The position numbers were made by a program, and so were the translations under genes. The notes under the pieces were generated by a model, which worked only from the letters and a program-made list of their open reading frames with translations, ran no database searches and had not been told where the DNA came from. Positions 28,079 through 35,934 of a stretch of DNA of 41,409 nt are shown here, in pieces. How positions within the stretch are numbered: the first letter of the stretch is position 1; each line of letters begins with the position of its first letter. This stretch comes from Vallitalea sp. (GTDB lineage: Bacteria; Bacillota; Clostridia; Lachnospirales; Vallitaleaceae): NCBI GenBank assembly GCA_025210235.1, contig JAOASG010000045.1, positions 1 through 41,409 of the forward strand, in the 5' to 3' direction.

Positions 28079-28423
28079 TCAAAAAAGTGTTAAACCACAT
28101 TCATGACAATATTTTTCATTTTTATCAACCATTGTACCACATGCGGGGCAGACTAGTATATCATCAATTTCATCTGCATCATCAATATCCATTTCTGAGA
28201 TCTTAATACCATCTACTTCTATAACCTGTAAATCATTAGAATTAATCCAAATAATATTTCCTTTGGAATCACAAACGGCTACGGTTGTAACTGTTCCTTC
28301 TTCTTCATGTGGAAATACGTTACCACCAAAAAAACTAGGTCGAATTGCTTTATATGCACCAAATCCAGTTCCCAAAAACATGTATTTCTTATGTGTTTTT
28401 TTATTTCTTACAATAACTCCCAC
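28079..28423 (-). CDS. Zinc-ribbon protein of unknown function
   Basis: The product is 114 aa from GTG 28423 behind AGGGGATG. The N-terminal 80 residues look like a small beta domain (GVIVRNKKTHKKYMFLGTGFG, AVCDSKGNIIWINSNDLQVIEVDG). The C-terminus is a zinc ribbon with CPACGTMVDKNEKYCHECG, two CxxC knuckles. It is probably cytoplasmic. First gene of a three-member minus-strand group inside the segment between the two selC copies. No function can be assigned. Confidence 0.7.
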   Translation of the reverse strand: MGVIVRNKKTHKKYMFLGTGFGAYKAIRPSFFGGNVFPHEEEGTVTTVAVCDSKGNIIWINSNDLQVIEVDGIKISEMDIDDADEIDDILVCPACGTMVDKNEKYCHECGLTLF

Positions 28424-28589
28424 TATATCATCCCCTTATATATATACATAGTTTGCTCATAAAATTATTGTACCAGTTATTACATATTTGAACAATACTT
28501 TCTATTAGGATAAAAAGCTGTAGTATAATCAAAGGGTTTAAGAAAGAAATTTAACAGTTAATCGTGATGAACCTTAGAAAATACGTGTG

Positions 28590-28618
28590 TTGCAGTATGG
28601 TTGAGCCTATGTTATAAT
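28590..28618 (+). promoter_or_regulatory. Strong promoter for selD and the selC-like fragment
   Basis: TTGCAG (28590-28595), a 17-nt spacer and TATAAT (28613-28618). Transcription should start near 28625, just at the beginning of the tRNA-Sec-like sequence. Confidence 0.7.
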
Positions 28619-28621
28619 TGT

Positions 28622-28699
28622 GTGGAAGGGCTTGGAAATACTGGTGTTAAAGGGTGGTAAGACCGTCCAGGTAGGTTCGATTCCTACTCACTCCCGCCA
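28622..28699 (+). pseudogene. Truncated tRNA-Sec copy upstream of selD
   Basis: Bases 28652-28704 repeat 26543-26596 of selC with one deleted base (the G closing the variable arm): variable arm, T arm, acceptor 3' strand, CCA and 5 nt beyond. Before it, ACTGGTG recalls the selC D loop, but no anticodon arm and no GGGA(A/G)TGA acceptor strand exist. It cannot make a functional tRNA and will be transcribed as the selD leader. Confidence 0.8.
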
Positions 28700-28726
28700 A
28701 TTATTAATAATGTAGGAGGTGGCGCT

Positions 28727-29791
28727 ATGTCAGAAAAAGAAAAAATTCGTCTGACACAAATGTCATCAAAAGCTGGATGAGCAAGCAAATTAAGTCCACA
28801 GGACTTGGCGCAAGTTTTGTGCCAATTGAAAACTAAAGAAAATAAATTAGATCCTAATTTGATAGTAGGATTAGATACATCAGATGATGCTGGTGTTTAT
28901 AAAATTAAAGATGATTATGCATTAATTCAAACTCTTGATTTTTTTACCCCTATAGTGGATGATCCATATACTTTTGGTCAAATAGCGGCTACTAATTCAT
29001 TAAGTGATGTGTATGCAATGGGAGGTCAACCCTTAACAGCTATGAATATTGCATGTTTTGCAACATGTTTAGAACCAAGTGTATTAGCAGATATACTTAG
29101 AGGTGGAGCTGATAAAATTGTTGAGGCAAATGCTATATTAGTAGGAGGTCATACAGTAACTGATAAAGAAGTAAAATATGGTTTATCGGTTACAGGATAT
29201 ATTCATCCTGATAAAGTACTTACTAATGCTGGTGCGAAAAAAGGAGATGTATTAGTTCTTACAAAACCTATTGGTACTGGAATATTAACAACTGCGCTGA
29301 AACAAGGCTTAATTACCGAAACAGAATTAAAAGAAGCAATTAAGAGTATGAGCACACTTAATAAAGGTGCGGCTAACGCAATGAACAAAGTGGGAGTGCA
29401 TGGTTGTACAGATATAACAGGATTTGGTATATTAGGACATGTTTATGAGATGGCAAGTGGAAGTAATGTATGTGTTAAATTAAAAGCTTCAAAAGTGCCG
29501 TTATTTAATAAAACAATTGAACTGATTGAAAAAAATGCTGTTCCAGGTGGGGCAAGATCTAATCAATCACATTTTAGTAAATGGGTATGTATTGATAAGA
29601 ATATACCAGATAGTCTTGAAACAGCTCTATATGATCCGCAAACTTCAGGTGGCTTGCTTATAGCGGTAGCAAAAGACAAAGCAGAACTTCTTATTGAAGA
29701 GCTTACTAATGAAAATTGTCTTTGTACAAGTGTTATTGGTGAAGTTGTTGATGAGCATAAAAATAATACTTTTGTAGAAGTATACTTATAA
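28727..29791 (+). CDS. selD: Selenophosphate synthetase, itself a selenoprotein
   Basis: The product is 354 aa including selenocysteine at residue 18, encoded by TGA at 28778-28780. The start ATG 28727 has AGGAGGTG in front, and the frame is open on both sides of the single TGA. Selenocysteine occupies the place of the catalytic Cys17 of E. coli SelD (RLTQMSSKAG-U-ASK against GAGCGCK); the second cysteine of that motif is serine here. ATP-binding segments GLDTSDDAGVYK, DFFTPIVDDPYTFGQIAATN, GGHTVTDKE, DITGFGILGH and DPQTSGGLL follow. The enzyme makes selenophosphate from selenide and ATP. A truncated selC copy precedes it and selA/selB follow. Confidence 0.96.
28778..28823 (+). promoter_or_regulatory. 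SECIS element for selD UGA
   Basis: After the UGA, 11 nt lead to AAGTCC-ACA-GGACTT (28792-28806), followed at once by GGCGCAA-GTT-TTGTGCC (28807-28823). Bacterial SECIS hairpins lie about this far inside the coding region and are bound by SelB. Confidence 0.7.
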
Positions 29792-29794
29792 AAG

Positions 29795-29862
29795 AAAAGA
29801 GGCTATGATCCACTGAAATTCTAGAAAATATTAAGTGGTAGATATGCCTCTTTTTCTTTTTT
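29795..29862 (+). terminator. Terminator after selD
   Basis: AAAAGAGGC (29796-29804) pairs with GCCTCTTTT (29847-29855). Inner CCACT (29811-29815) pairs with AGTGG (29835-29839). A long T-rich tract follows. Confidence 0.8.
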
Positions 29863-29902
29863 TGCAATTACTTATTAAGAACTTATGAAAGAAGGAATTG
29901 TA

Positions 29903-31315
29903 GTGAATAATTCTGGGTTGAAGAATATTCCATCTATACATGAAGTTATTGAAGATAGTAGATTACAAGAACTAATTAATTGTAAAGGAAGACATGTAGT
30001 AAAAGACTATATAGTAAAAATAACAAATGATTATAGGAAAGAAGTAATTAATAACATTGATATAGAAAATAATATTACAAAAGAGATAATAACTAACGAG
30101 ATTATTAAAAATGTTATAGATTTAGCAAATATAATTGAAAGAAAAAGCTTGTGTAAAGTTATTAATGCTACAGGTATTATACTTCATACAAATATGGGAA
30201 GAGCTCCATTACCAAAAGGAGCTTTAGACAAAGTAGCAGATGTTGCAGGTAATTATAGTAATCTAGAATATGATTTATTAAAAGGGCAAAGAGGTTCAAG
30301 GTATGAATCTACTGAAACTTTATTAGCAAAGCTTACAGGAGCAGAAAGTGCATTAGTTGTTAATAATAATGCTGCGGCAGTTTTCTTATGCCTTAATACT
30401 TATGCTAATCAAAAGGAAGTAATTGTATCTAGGTCAGAACAAATAGAAATTGGTGGTAGTTTTCGAATTCCCGATATAATTAAGAGAAGTGGAGCAAACA
30501 TGGTAGAAGTTGGAACTACTAATAAAACTTATATAAGTGATTTTGGTGATGCTATAACACAAGATACTAAAATATTACTAAAGGTTCATACAAGTAATTA
30601 TAAAATACAAGGATTTACATGTGATGTTAAAGGTGAAGAATTAGTAGAATTAGCAAACAATAATAATATTATAACAATGGAAGATTTGGGTAGTGGAGTA
30701 CTGATTAATTTGCAAGATTATAAACTACCATATGAACCTACAGTAATGGAACAAGTAAAAAAAGGTATTGATTTAGTAACTTTTAGTGGAGATAAATTAT
30801 TAGGTGGACCTCAAGCAGGAATTATTGTGGGAAAGAAAGAGCTAATTGATAAAATAAAAACAAATCCTTTAACAAGAATGGTAAGAATTGATAAATTATC
30901 ATTAGTAGCATTACAAGAAGTATTAAAAATATATCTAGAAGAATCAAATGTAACAAAAAACATACCTATTTTAGATATGTTAACTAAGGACATAGATGAA
31001 TTAACTAATGAAGCAAATAATTTAAAGACATTGATTGAAGAGAAACTTAATGAAAAGGTAGAAATAACAATAATTAATGATGATAATGCTACAGGTGGAG
31101 GCTCACTGCCAGGAGTTGTTATAAAAGGAGTCGCATTAAAAGTAGCTTGTAAAAATACTAGTTCAAACTTAATACAGAAGAAATTAAGAGATTATAAAGT
31201 GCCTATAATATGCAAAATAAGAAATGATGATATTATACTTAGTATGAGAACAATAAATAAACAAGATTACGATATTATTGCAAATGGATTTTATGATGTG
31301 ATGATAAGATTATAA
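29903..31315 (+). CDS. selA: L-seryl-tRNA(Sec) selenium transferase
   Basis: The product is 470 aa from GTG 29903, 6 nt behind GAAGGA; the ATG at 29885 has no ribosome site. PLP-dependent fold: N-terminal tRNA-binding segment (to about 75), then ATGIILHTNMGRAPLP, LTGAESALVVNNNAAAVFL, SRSEQIEIGGSFRIPDI, EDLGSGVLI and the PLP lysine in TFSGDKLLGGPQAG near residue 298. It converts Ser-tRNA-Sec to Sec-tRNA-Sec with selenophosphate. Family members form large rings of dimers. It sits between selD and selB. Confidence 0.97.
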   Translation: MNNSGLKNIPSIHEVIEDSRLQELINCKGRHVVKDYIVKITNDYRKEVINNIDIENNITKEIITNEIIKNVIDLANIIERKSLCKVINATGIILHTNMGRAPLPKGALDKVADVAGNYSNLEYDLLKGQRGSRYESTETLLAKLTGAESALVVNNNAAAVFLCLNTYANQKEVIVSRSEQIEIGGSFRIPDIIKRSGANMVEVGTTNKTYISDFGDAITQDTKILLKVHTSNYKIQGFTCDVKGEELVELANNNNIITMEDLGSGVLINLQDYKLPYEPTVMEQVKKGIDLVTFSGDKLLGGPQAGIIVGKKELIDKIKTNPLTRMVRIDKLSLVALQEVLKIYLEESNVTKNIPILDMLTKDIDELTNEANNLKTLIEEKLNEKVEITIINDDNATGGGSLPGVVIKGVALKVACKNTSSNLIQKKLRDYKVPIICKIRNDDIILSMRTINKQDYDIIANGFYDVMIRL

Positions 31316-31396
31316 TAATATATTATATATATATCTATAAAAAGTATCATAGAGTAAATTAATTTAACAATAATGTTTAGGTATGGGAGAATAATT

Positions 31397-33280
31397 ATGG
31401 AACATCTAATTATAGGAACAGCAGGACATGTAGATCATGGAAAAACAGAATTAGTAAAGGCACTTACAGGACATGATACAGATAGGTTAAAAGAAGAAAA
31501 AATAAGAGGAATGACAATTGAATTAGGTTTTGCACCTTTTTATTTAGATGGAAAACTCGTATCTATAGTAGATGTACCAGGACACGAAAAGCTAATAAAA
31601 ACAATGGTATCAGGAGCAACGGGTATGGATATGGCGTTATTAATTATTGCTGCTGATGAAGGTATTATGCCACAAACTATTGAACATATTAATATATTAT
31701 CTATGCTTGATATATCTTCTATAATTGTTGTAATAACAAAGATTGACTTAATTTCTACAGAAGAAAAAATGGATGTAATTAAAGATATAAAAGACTATAT
31801 GGAAAGTACACCATTTAGAAACTCTCCTATTTGTACAGTATCTTCAAAAAATAATATTGGTATAGATGAATTAAAAAACTGTATTATTTCTACGTCAAAA
31901 AAAATAAATAAAAAAAGAGATAATCAATTATTTAGAATGGCAATTGACAGGGTATTTACAATAAAAGGACATGGGACAGTTGTAACTGGAACTATAGGAG
32001 GAGGTAAAATTCGTAAAGAAGATTTTATTGAAATATTACCTCATAAAATACTATCTAGAGTAAAGGGAATACAAGTTCATGGTGTAGATGTAGATAAAGC
32101 ATTAGTAGGACAAAGATGTGCCATAAATTTAAATAAAGTTGAAAAAACATCAATTGATAGGGGCAATGTAATTGCAAAGAGGGATGAAATTGAACCTACA
32201 ATTATGATAGATACTGTTATATATAATGTTTCTGATAAGTATAAGTTAAAACATAATTCAAAGGTAAGAGTGAACATTGGAACACAAGAAGTAATTGGGA
32301 AATTGTGTATAATAGGTAAAGATAGTGTTGAGGAAAAACAAAAAGGATATGTTAGGATTAGATTAGAAAAACCTATTGTAGCTATAAGAGGGGATAGATT
32401 TATTATACGTTCATTAACACCTATCTTAACAGTAGGTGGTGGAGAAATACTATGCCATAGAACATCAAAATCTCATCGTTCAAATGAGCAAACTCTTAAT
32501 TACTATGAATTATTAGATGAAGGTGCGGAAGTAGATATAATTCTTCATATATTAGAAAATGAAAACTATATATACGATATTAATAAATTATTTGTAAGAA
32601 CATATATTGAAAAACAAACGATTTGGTGCTCATTAACTAAACTAGTTGAACAAAAGAAAGTTATTAAACTAAATAATAAGAACTATATTAGTGATAAAAC
32701 ATACTTATTAATAAAAGATAAGATAGTTAATTTCTTTCAAAAATACTATAAAAACAATGATTATAGAGTTTATATAAGTAAAGAAGAACTTAGAACTAAA
32801 CATTTTTCTGATTTAAGTGAAATTGAATTTAATGATATTATCCAGTTGCTTTTTAAGAAGAAAATTATTAATTTAAGAAAAGATAAAATCTCAATTAATG
32901 AAAAGACTAGGATATCTAGGATATATACTAATAACCAGTTAATAGAATTTGAAAAACAAATTATTGAATCTGAGTTAAATGGGATAAATATTTTGAAGAA
33001 AAATGAGAGTGTAGAAAATAATAATTACCTTGAAATTATTAAATTTTTAGAGGAAACTAAAAGAATAATAAAGGTAGAAACAACAAGTTATATTCATATA
33101 AATGAATACAATAAGTTTATAAAAGTAATAAATGATCTTTTTAAACAACATGAACACTTATCAGTTGGACAAGTAAGAGATAAATTATTAATTGGGAGGA
33201 AACAAACTATTATATTATTGGAATATCTTGATGATATTGGGATTACAAAAAGAATTGATAATTATAGAGTTTTGTTATGA
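31397..33280 (+). CDS. selB: Selenocysteine-specific elongation factor SelB
   Basis: The product is 627 aa from ATG 31397, 6 nt behind GGGAGA; an ATG 24 nt earlier has no ribosome site. The GTPase domain has G1 GHVDHGKT, G3 DVPGHEK and G4 ITKIDL. EF-Tu-like domains 2 and 3 follow (ITIKGHGTVVTGTIGGGKI-type segments, TVGGGEIL). From about residue 370 to the end lie winged-helix repeats that bind the SECIS hairpin, ending in SVGQVRDKLLIGRKQTIILLEYLDDIG. It delivers Sec-tRNA to UGA at the ribosome, including selD UGA. It follows selA by 81 nt. Confidence 0.97.
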   Translation: MEHLIIGTAGHVDHGKTELVKALTGHDTDRLKEEKIRGMTIELGFAPFYLDGKLVSIVDVPGHEKLIKTMVSGATGMDMALLIIAADEGIMPQTIEHINILSMLDISSIIVVITKIDLISTEEKMDVIKDIKDYMESTPFRNSPICTVSSKNNIGIDELKNCIISTSKKINKKRDNQLFRMAIDRVFTIKGHGTVVTGTIGGGKIRKEDFIEILPHKILSRVKGIQVHGVDVDKALVGQRCAINLNKVEKTSIDRGNVIAKRDEIEPTIMIDTVIYNVSDKYKLKHNSKVRVNIGTQEVIGKLCIIGKDSVEEKQKGYVRIRLEKPIVAIRGDRFIIRSLTPILTVGGGEILCHRTSKSHRSNEQTLNYYELLDEGAEVDIILHILENENYIYDINKLFVRTYIEKQTIWCSLTKLVEQKKVIKLNNKNYISDKTYLLIKDKIVNFFQKYYKNNDYRVYISKEELRTKHFSDLSEIEFNDIIQLLFKKKIINLRKDKISINEKTRISRIYTNNQLIEFEKQIIESELNGINILKKNESVENNNYLEIIKFLEETKRIIKVETTSYIHINEYNKFIKVINDLFKQHEHLSVGQVRDKLLIGRKQTIILLEYLDDIGITKRIDNYRVLL

Positions 33281-33310
33281 ATACTTCCTTCTTTAGTTGA
33301 CATGTAAACA

Positions 33311-33380
33311 AAAAAGTATTATTTTAGTTTCTGAGGAAACAATATTTCTGGGTTTAAACTAAGAAATATATACTACTTTA
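33311..33380 (+). terminator. Branched stem-loop after selB
   Basis: TTAGTTT (33324-33330) pairs with AAACTAA (33356-33362), competing with the small hairpin GTTTC-TGAG-GAAAC (33327-33340). Outer AAAGTA/TACTTT pairing is possible. There is no clear T-run, so it is a weak candidate. Confidence 0.35.
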
Positions 33381-33431
33381 TTAAATTTATTCTACACAGC
33401 ATATGCTTAATTATAAAAAGGAAGTGTTAAT

Positions 33432-34004
33432 ATGATAGATATAACTTTAAGATTAGAAAATAATCATATGATTTGGAAATGGCTAGAATCTCAAGAAAAT
33501 AAGTTAGCAAAATCATCACATGTAGGTACTAATATAGATGTATATAAAAAAAGTAATATTCCATTAGAATATTTTAAAACTCAAGGGATTTTAATTGATT
33601 GCACAAAATATTGTTTGGATGAAGAGATAGGGATAGACGTATTAAAAGATATATACATAGAAGAAAATAGCTTTGTAATATTTAAAACTAATATGCAGCT
33701 TAAATATCAATACGGAAGTGATGCATATATGAAGCAGCATCCACAACTTACTTGGGAACTTATAAATTATTTGCTCGAGAAAAAGTTATACTTTATAGGA
33801 ATTGATTGTGCAGGAATTCGTAAAGGAAAAGAACACATTCAAGCAGATATAAAATCAGAAGAAAATAATACTTATGTTATTGAAAATTTAGATCTAAGTA
33901 AATTAAATCTTAAAACAGGTGATAAATTTGATATTTATACTATGTGGATAGAAAATCCATTTGCAACTGGATTAGCCACTAGAGTTTTAGTTGATATAAG
34001 TTAG
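33432..34004 (+). CDS. Cyclase-family (kynurenine formamidase-like) hydrolase
   Basis: The product is 190 aa with ATG behind AAGGAAG. It is a short member of the metal-dependent cyclase/formamidase family: MIDITLRLENNH at the start, SHVGTNIDVYKK near residue 30 (equivalent of the HxGTHxDxP metal motif, with Asn in place of the second His) and FIGIDCAGIRKGKEH near 120 (usual IGxDxxSI-type segment). Members hydrolyse amide bonds of aromatic or small substrates. The altered metal motif makes activity uncertain. Placed between selB and a YedF-type gene, so a selenium link is possible but unproven. Confidence 0.75.
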   Translation: MIDITLRLENNHMIWKWLESQENKLAKSSHVGTNIDVYKKSNIPLEYFKTQGILIDCTKYCLDEEIGIDVLKDIYIEENSFVIFKTNMQLKYQYGSDAYMKQHPQLTWELINYLLEKKLYFIGIDCAGIRKGKEHIQADIKSEENNTYVIENLDLSKLNLKTGDKFDIYTMWIENPFATGLATRVLVDIS

Positions 34005-34127
34005 CTTAAATAAAAAAAGTCAAAAGATTAGTTAAACAGAAAAATATAAGTAAAGTATATTATTAACTGTATGTTCCTGTATATATGTTATAATATGGTA
34101 GAAAAAATATAATTGGAGATGATAAAA

Positions 34128-34463
34128 ATGGAAAGAGTAATAGTTATAAATAGTGATGTCTTTGGTAAAGGAGATAGAGAACTAGGAGAAAAATTAATGG
34201 GTGCATTCTTGAAAAAGATATGGATTAGAAAAGAAAAACCAGAAGCTATAATTTTTTATAACTCTGGTGTAAAGCTAACAGCTAAAGGATCTACAGTTCT
34301 AGATGCATTAAATGGATTAAGTGATTTGGGAGTTGATTTATTAGCTTGTGGAACATGTATAGATTATTATGGACTAAAAGATGAAATGATGATTGGTAGA
34401 GTAAGTAACATGGAAGAAATATCATCAATGATGATGGATGCTAAAAGTGTTATTACAGTTTAA
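34128..34463 (+). CDS. yedF: YedF-type selenium metabolism protein, C-terminal domain only
   Basis: The product is 111 aa from ATG 34128, with GGAG 9 nt before it. It matches the DsrE-like C-terminal half of YedF proteins, with INSDVFGKGDRELGEKLM, IIFYNSGVKLTAKGS and LLACGTCIDYYGL. The usual N-terminal TusA/SirA-like domain (about 70 aa with CPxP) is missing. YedF occurs mainly in selenium-using bacteria next to selD/selA/selB, as here. A role in handling reduced selenium or sulfur is inferred. A TusA domain is available in the fusion at 12646-15138. Confidence 0.88.
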   Translation: MERVIVINSDVFGKGDRELGEKLMGAFLKKIWIRKEKPEAIIFYNSGVKLTAKGSTVLDALNGLSDLGVDLLACGTCIDYYGLKDEMMIGRVSNMEEISSMMMDAKSVITV

Positions 34464-34497
34464 TTTTATAGGAGAATTACATACAGAAGGGTATTGA

Positions 34498-34648
34498 GTG
34501 TTATATAGTTGATTTTGCTTGCCTTACCCTGAGAAGAGGCCGGTCAGCGCAAAATCAACTATATAACACATTTTAGTTTTTCAGTTGTGCTTGATTTAAC
34601 GTAGAGATATCCCTTGGCGGGATTAATGCAACTTAGTCGCTTTTTTAA
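34498..34648 (+). ncRNA. Structured RNA candidate with perfect 21-bp stem
   Basis: GTGTTATATAGTTGATTTTGC (34498-34518) is exactly complementary to 34549-34569. The 30-nt loop is GC-richer than its surroundings and contains ACCCTGAGAAGAGGCC. Downstream, AGTTG(T)GC and GCAACT can pair around CCCTTGGCGGG, and the stretch ends in CGCTTTTTT. It fills the 276-nt gap before ppiB. A 6S-like RNA is one idea because of CCCTGAG; identity is not established. Confidence 0.5.
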
Positions 34649-34739
34649 AAAACTCATTTTGAAAAAAACTGATTGAAGTTATATAAGTTATAGATTACAA
34701 TATAATGGAAATAATATAAAATATGGAAGGTGATTAATA

Positions 34740-35264
34740 ATGGAAAATAAAAACCCTATCGTTACGATAGAGATGGAAAATGGTAATAAAATTGAAGTTG
34801 AATTATATCCTAGTATAGCTCCAAATACAGTAAATAACTTTATTTCCTTAGTAAATAAAGGATTTTATGATGGACTTACTTTTCATAGAGTAATTCCTGG
34901 TTTTATGATTCAAGGAGGATGCCCTGAAGGTAGTGGAATGGGTGGTCCTGGATATTCTATTAAAGGTGAATTTAATACGAATAATTTCACTAATGATTTA
35001 AAACACACAAAAGGTGTTTTATCTATGGCAAGAGCTGCTAATCCTAACTCAGCAGGTTCACAGTTCTTTCTTATGGTAGCAGATGCACCACATTTAGATG
35101 GTCAATATGCATCATTTGGAAAAGTTATTTCTGGTATTGAAGAAGCTGATAGAATAGTAAATGTTGATAGAGATTATTCTGATAAACCTTATGAAACTCA
35201 AGTTATGAAGAAAGTTACAGTTGATACTTTTGGAAAAGAGTATGATGAAGTAGTGACAGTATAG
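34740..35264 (+). CDS. ppiB: Peptidyl-prolyl cis-trans isomerase, cyclophilin type
   Basis: The product is 174 aa with ATG behind GGAAGGTG. It has the complete cyclophilin domain without signal peptide, so cytoplasmic: FISLVNKGFYDGLTFHRVIPGFMIQGG contains the catalytic arginine (FHR) and the phenylalanine/methionine/glutamine active site. GVLSMARAANPNSAGSQFF, FLMVADAPHLDGQYASFG and the C-terminal beta strand complete the fold. It speeds proline isomerisation in folding proteins. Single gene followed directly by a terminator. Confidence 0.95.
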   Translation: MENKNPIVTIEMENGNKIEVELYPSIAPNTVNNFISLVNKGFYDGLTFHRVIPGFMIQGGCPEGSGMGGPGYSIKGEFNTNNFTNDLKHTKGVLSMARAANPNSAGSQFFLMVADAPHLDGQYASFGKVISGIEEADRIVNVDRDYSDKPYETQVMKKVTVDTFGKEYDEVVTV

Positions 35265-35289
35265 AAAACAATTAATATAAAAAACAAGA

Positions 35290-35337
35290 GTAACCCTTTT
35301 TGGTAAGAGTTAATTATACCAAGAAGGGTTATTTTAT
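35290..35337 (+). terminator. Terminator of ppiB
   Basis: TAACCCTTTTTGGTA (35290-35304) pairs with TACCAAGAAGGGTTA (35316-35330) with one wobble; TTTTATT follows. Confidence 0.75.
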
Positions 35338-35555
35338 TGCTTAAGGTAATTAATTATCAACATTTTCATGCATATTATCAAGATTACAAAGCTATAATAG
35401 ATATTAATACTTGTGAGTTAAAAGAAGGCAATCTTCCTAAAAAGCAACTTAAAATTGTTCTTGCATGGGCAGAACTTCGTAAAGAGGAACTATTAGCAAA
35501 TTGGCAATTAGCAATGAATGGTGAACTTCCTTTCAAAATATCACCATTAAATTAG
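35337..35555 (+). pseudogene. DUF4160 gene lacking its 5' end
   Basis: 72 codons are open from TTG 35337. The residues HFHAYYQDYKAIIDINTCEL and VLAWAELRKEELLANWQLA match the DUF4160 core and C-terminus. The usual first 20 or so residues (PTISRFYG-type start) are missing and replaced by the ppiB terminator. No ribosome site precedes the TTG. Eleven nt later begins a DUF2442 gene. The two often occur as a pair that has been suggested as toxin-antitoxin-like. This copy is probably inactive, although a short product from an alternative start cannot be excluded. Confidence 0.7.
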
Positions 35556-35566
35556 GAGGCGGTGTA

Positions 35567-35821
35567 ATGTATCTAGGAATTATTAAGGTTAAACCTTTGG
35601 AATCATATAAACTTCTTATTACCTTTGAAAATAATGAAACTAGAATATTAGATATGACTCCTTTTCTTAATATTGGACTCTATAAACAATTAAAAGATAT
35701 AGCCTTATTCAATACTGTAAAAGTTTCTTTTGATACTATTGAATGGGATAATATGGTTGATTTATGTCCTGAGTTTGCTTATGAAAACAGTATTCCATTA
35801 GTTGGAAAAAGTCAATTTTAA
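35567..35821 (+). CDS. DUF2442 protein
   Basis: The product is 84 aa with ATG behind AGGAGGCGG. It is a full-length DUF2442 domain: IKVKPLESYKLLITFENNETRILDMTPFL, FNTVKVSFDTIEWDNMVDLCPEFAYENS. Small cytoplasmic protein, usually encoded next to DUF4160, as here. Its function is unknown. A strong ribosome site suggests it may still be made although the partner gene is broken. Confidence 0.85.
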   Translation: MYLGIIKVKPLESYKLLITFENNETRILDMTPFLNIGLYKQLKDIALFNTVKVSFDTIEWDNMVDLCPEFAYENSIPLVGKSQF

Positions 35822-35870
35822 TGCATGTGGGAAGATTCAACTAAGTCAACTCATATAGATTAGATAAATA

Positions 35871-35917
35871 AAAAACCATCCCTAGTTTTAATGTACGATT
35901 GGGGGGTGGTTTTTTGT
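35871..35917. terminator. Bidirectional terminator
   Basis: AAAAACCATCCC (35871-35882) pairs with the GGGGTGGTTTTTT tract (35903-35916). It separates the DUF2442 gene from the convergent protease gene and carries T-runs in both directions. Confidence 0.85.
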
Positions 35918-35934
35918 ATAGTAAATAGCCAAAA

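Noticed and set aside
28622..28699. Second functional tRNA-Sec
   Set aside because: No anticodon arm with TTCAAA and no 5' acceptor strand complementary to TCACTCCC could be found.
34498..34648. TPP or T-box riboswitch, suggested by CTGAGA and nearby stems
   Set aside because: The conserved partner motifs of either class are absent, and the 21-bp perfect stem does not fit them.
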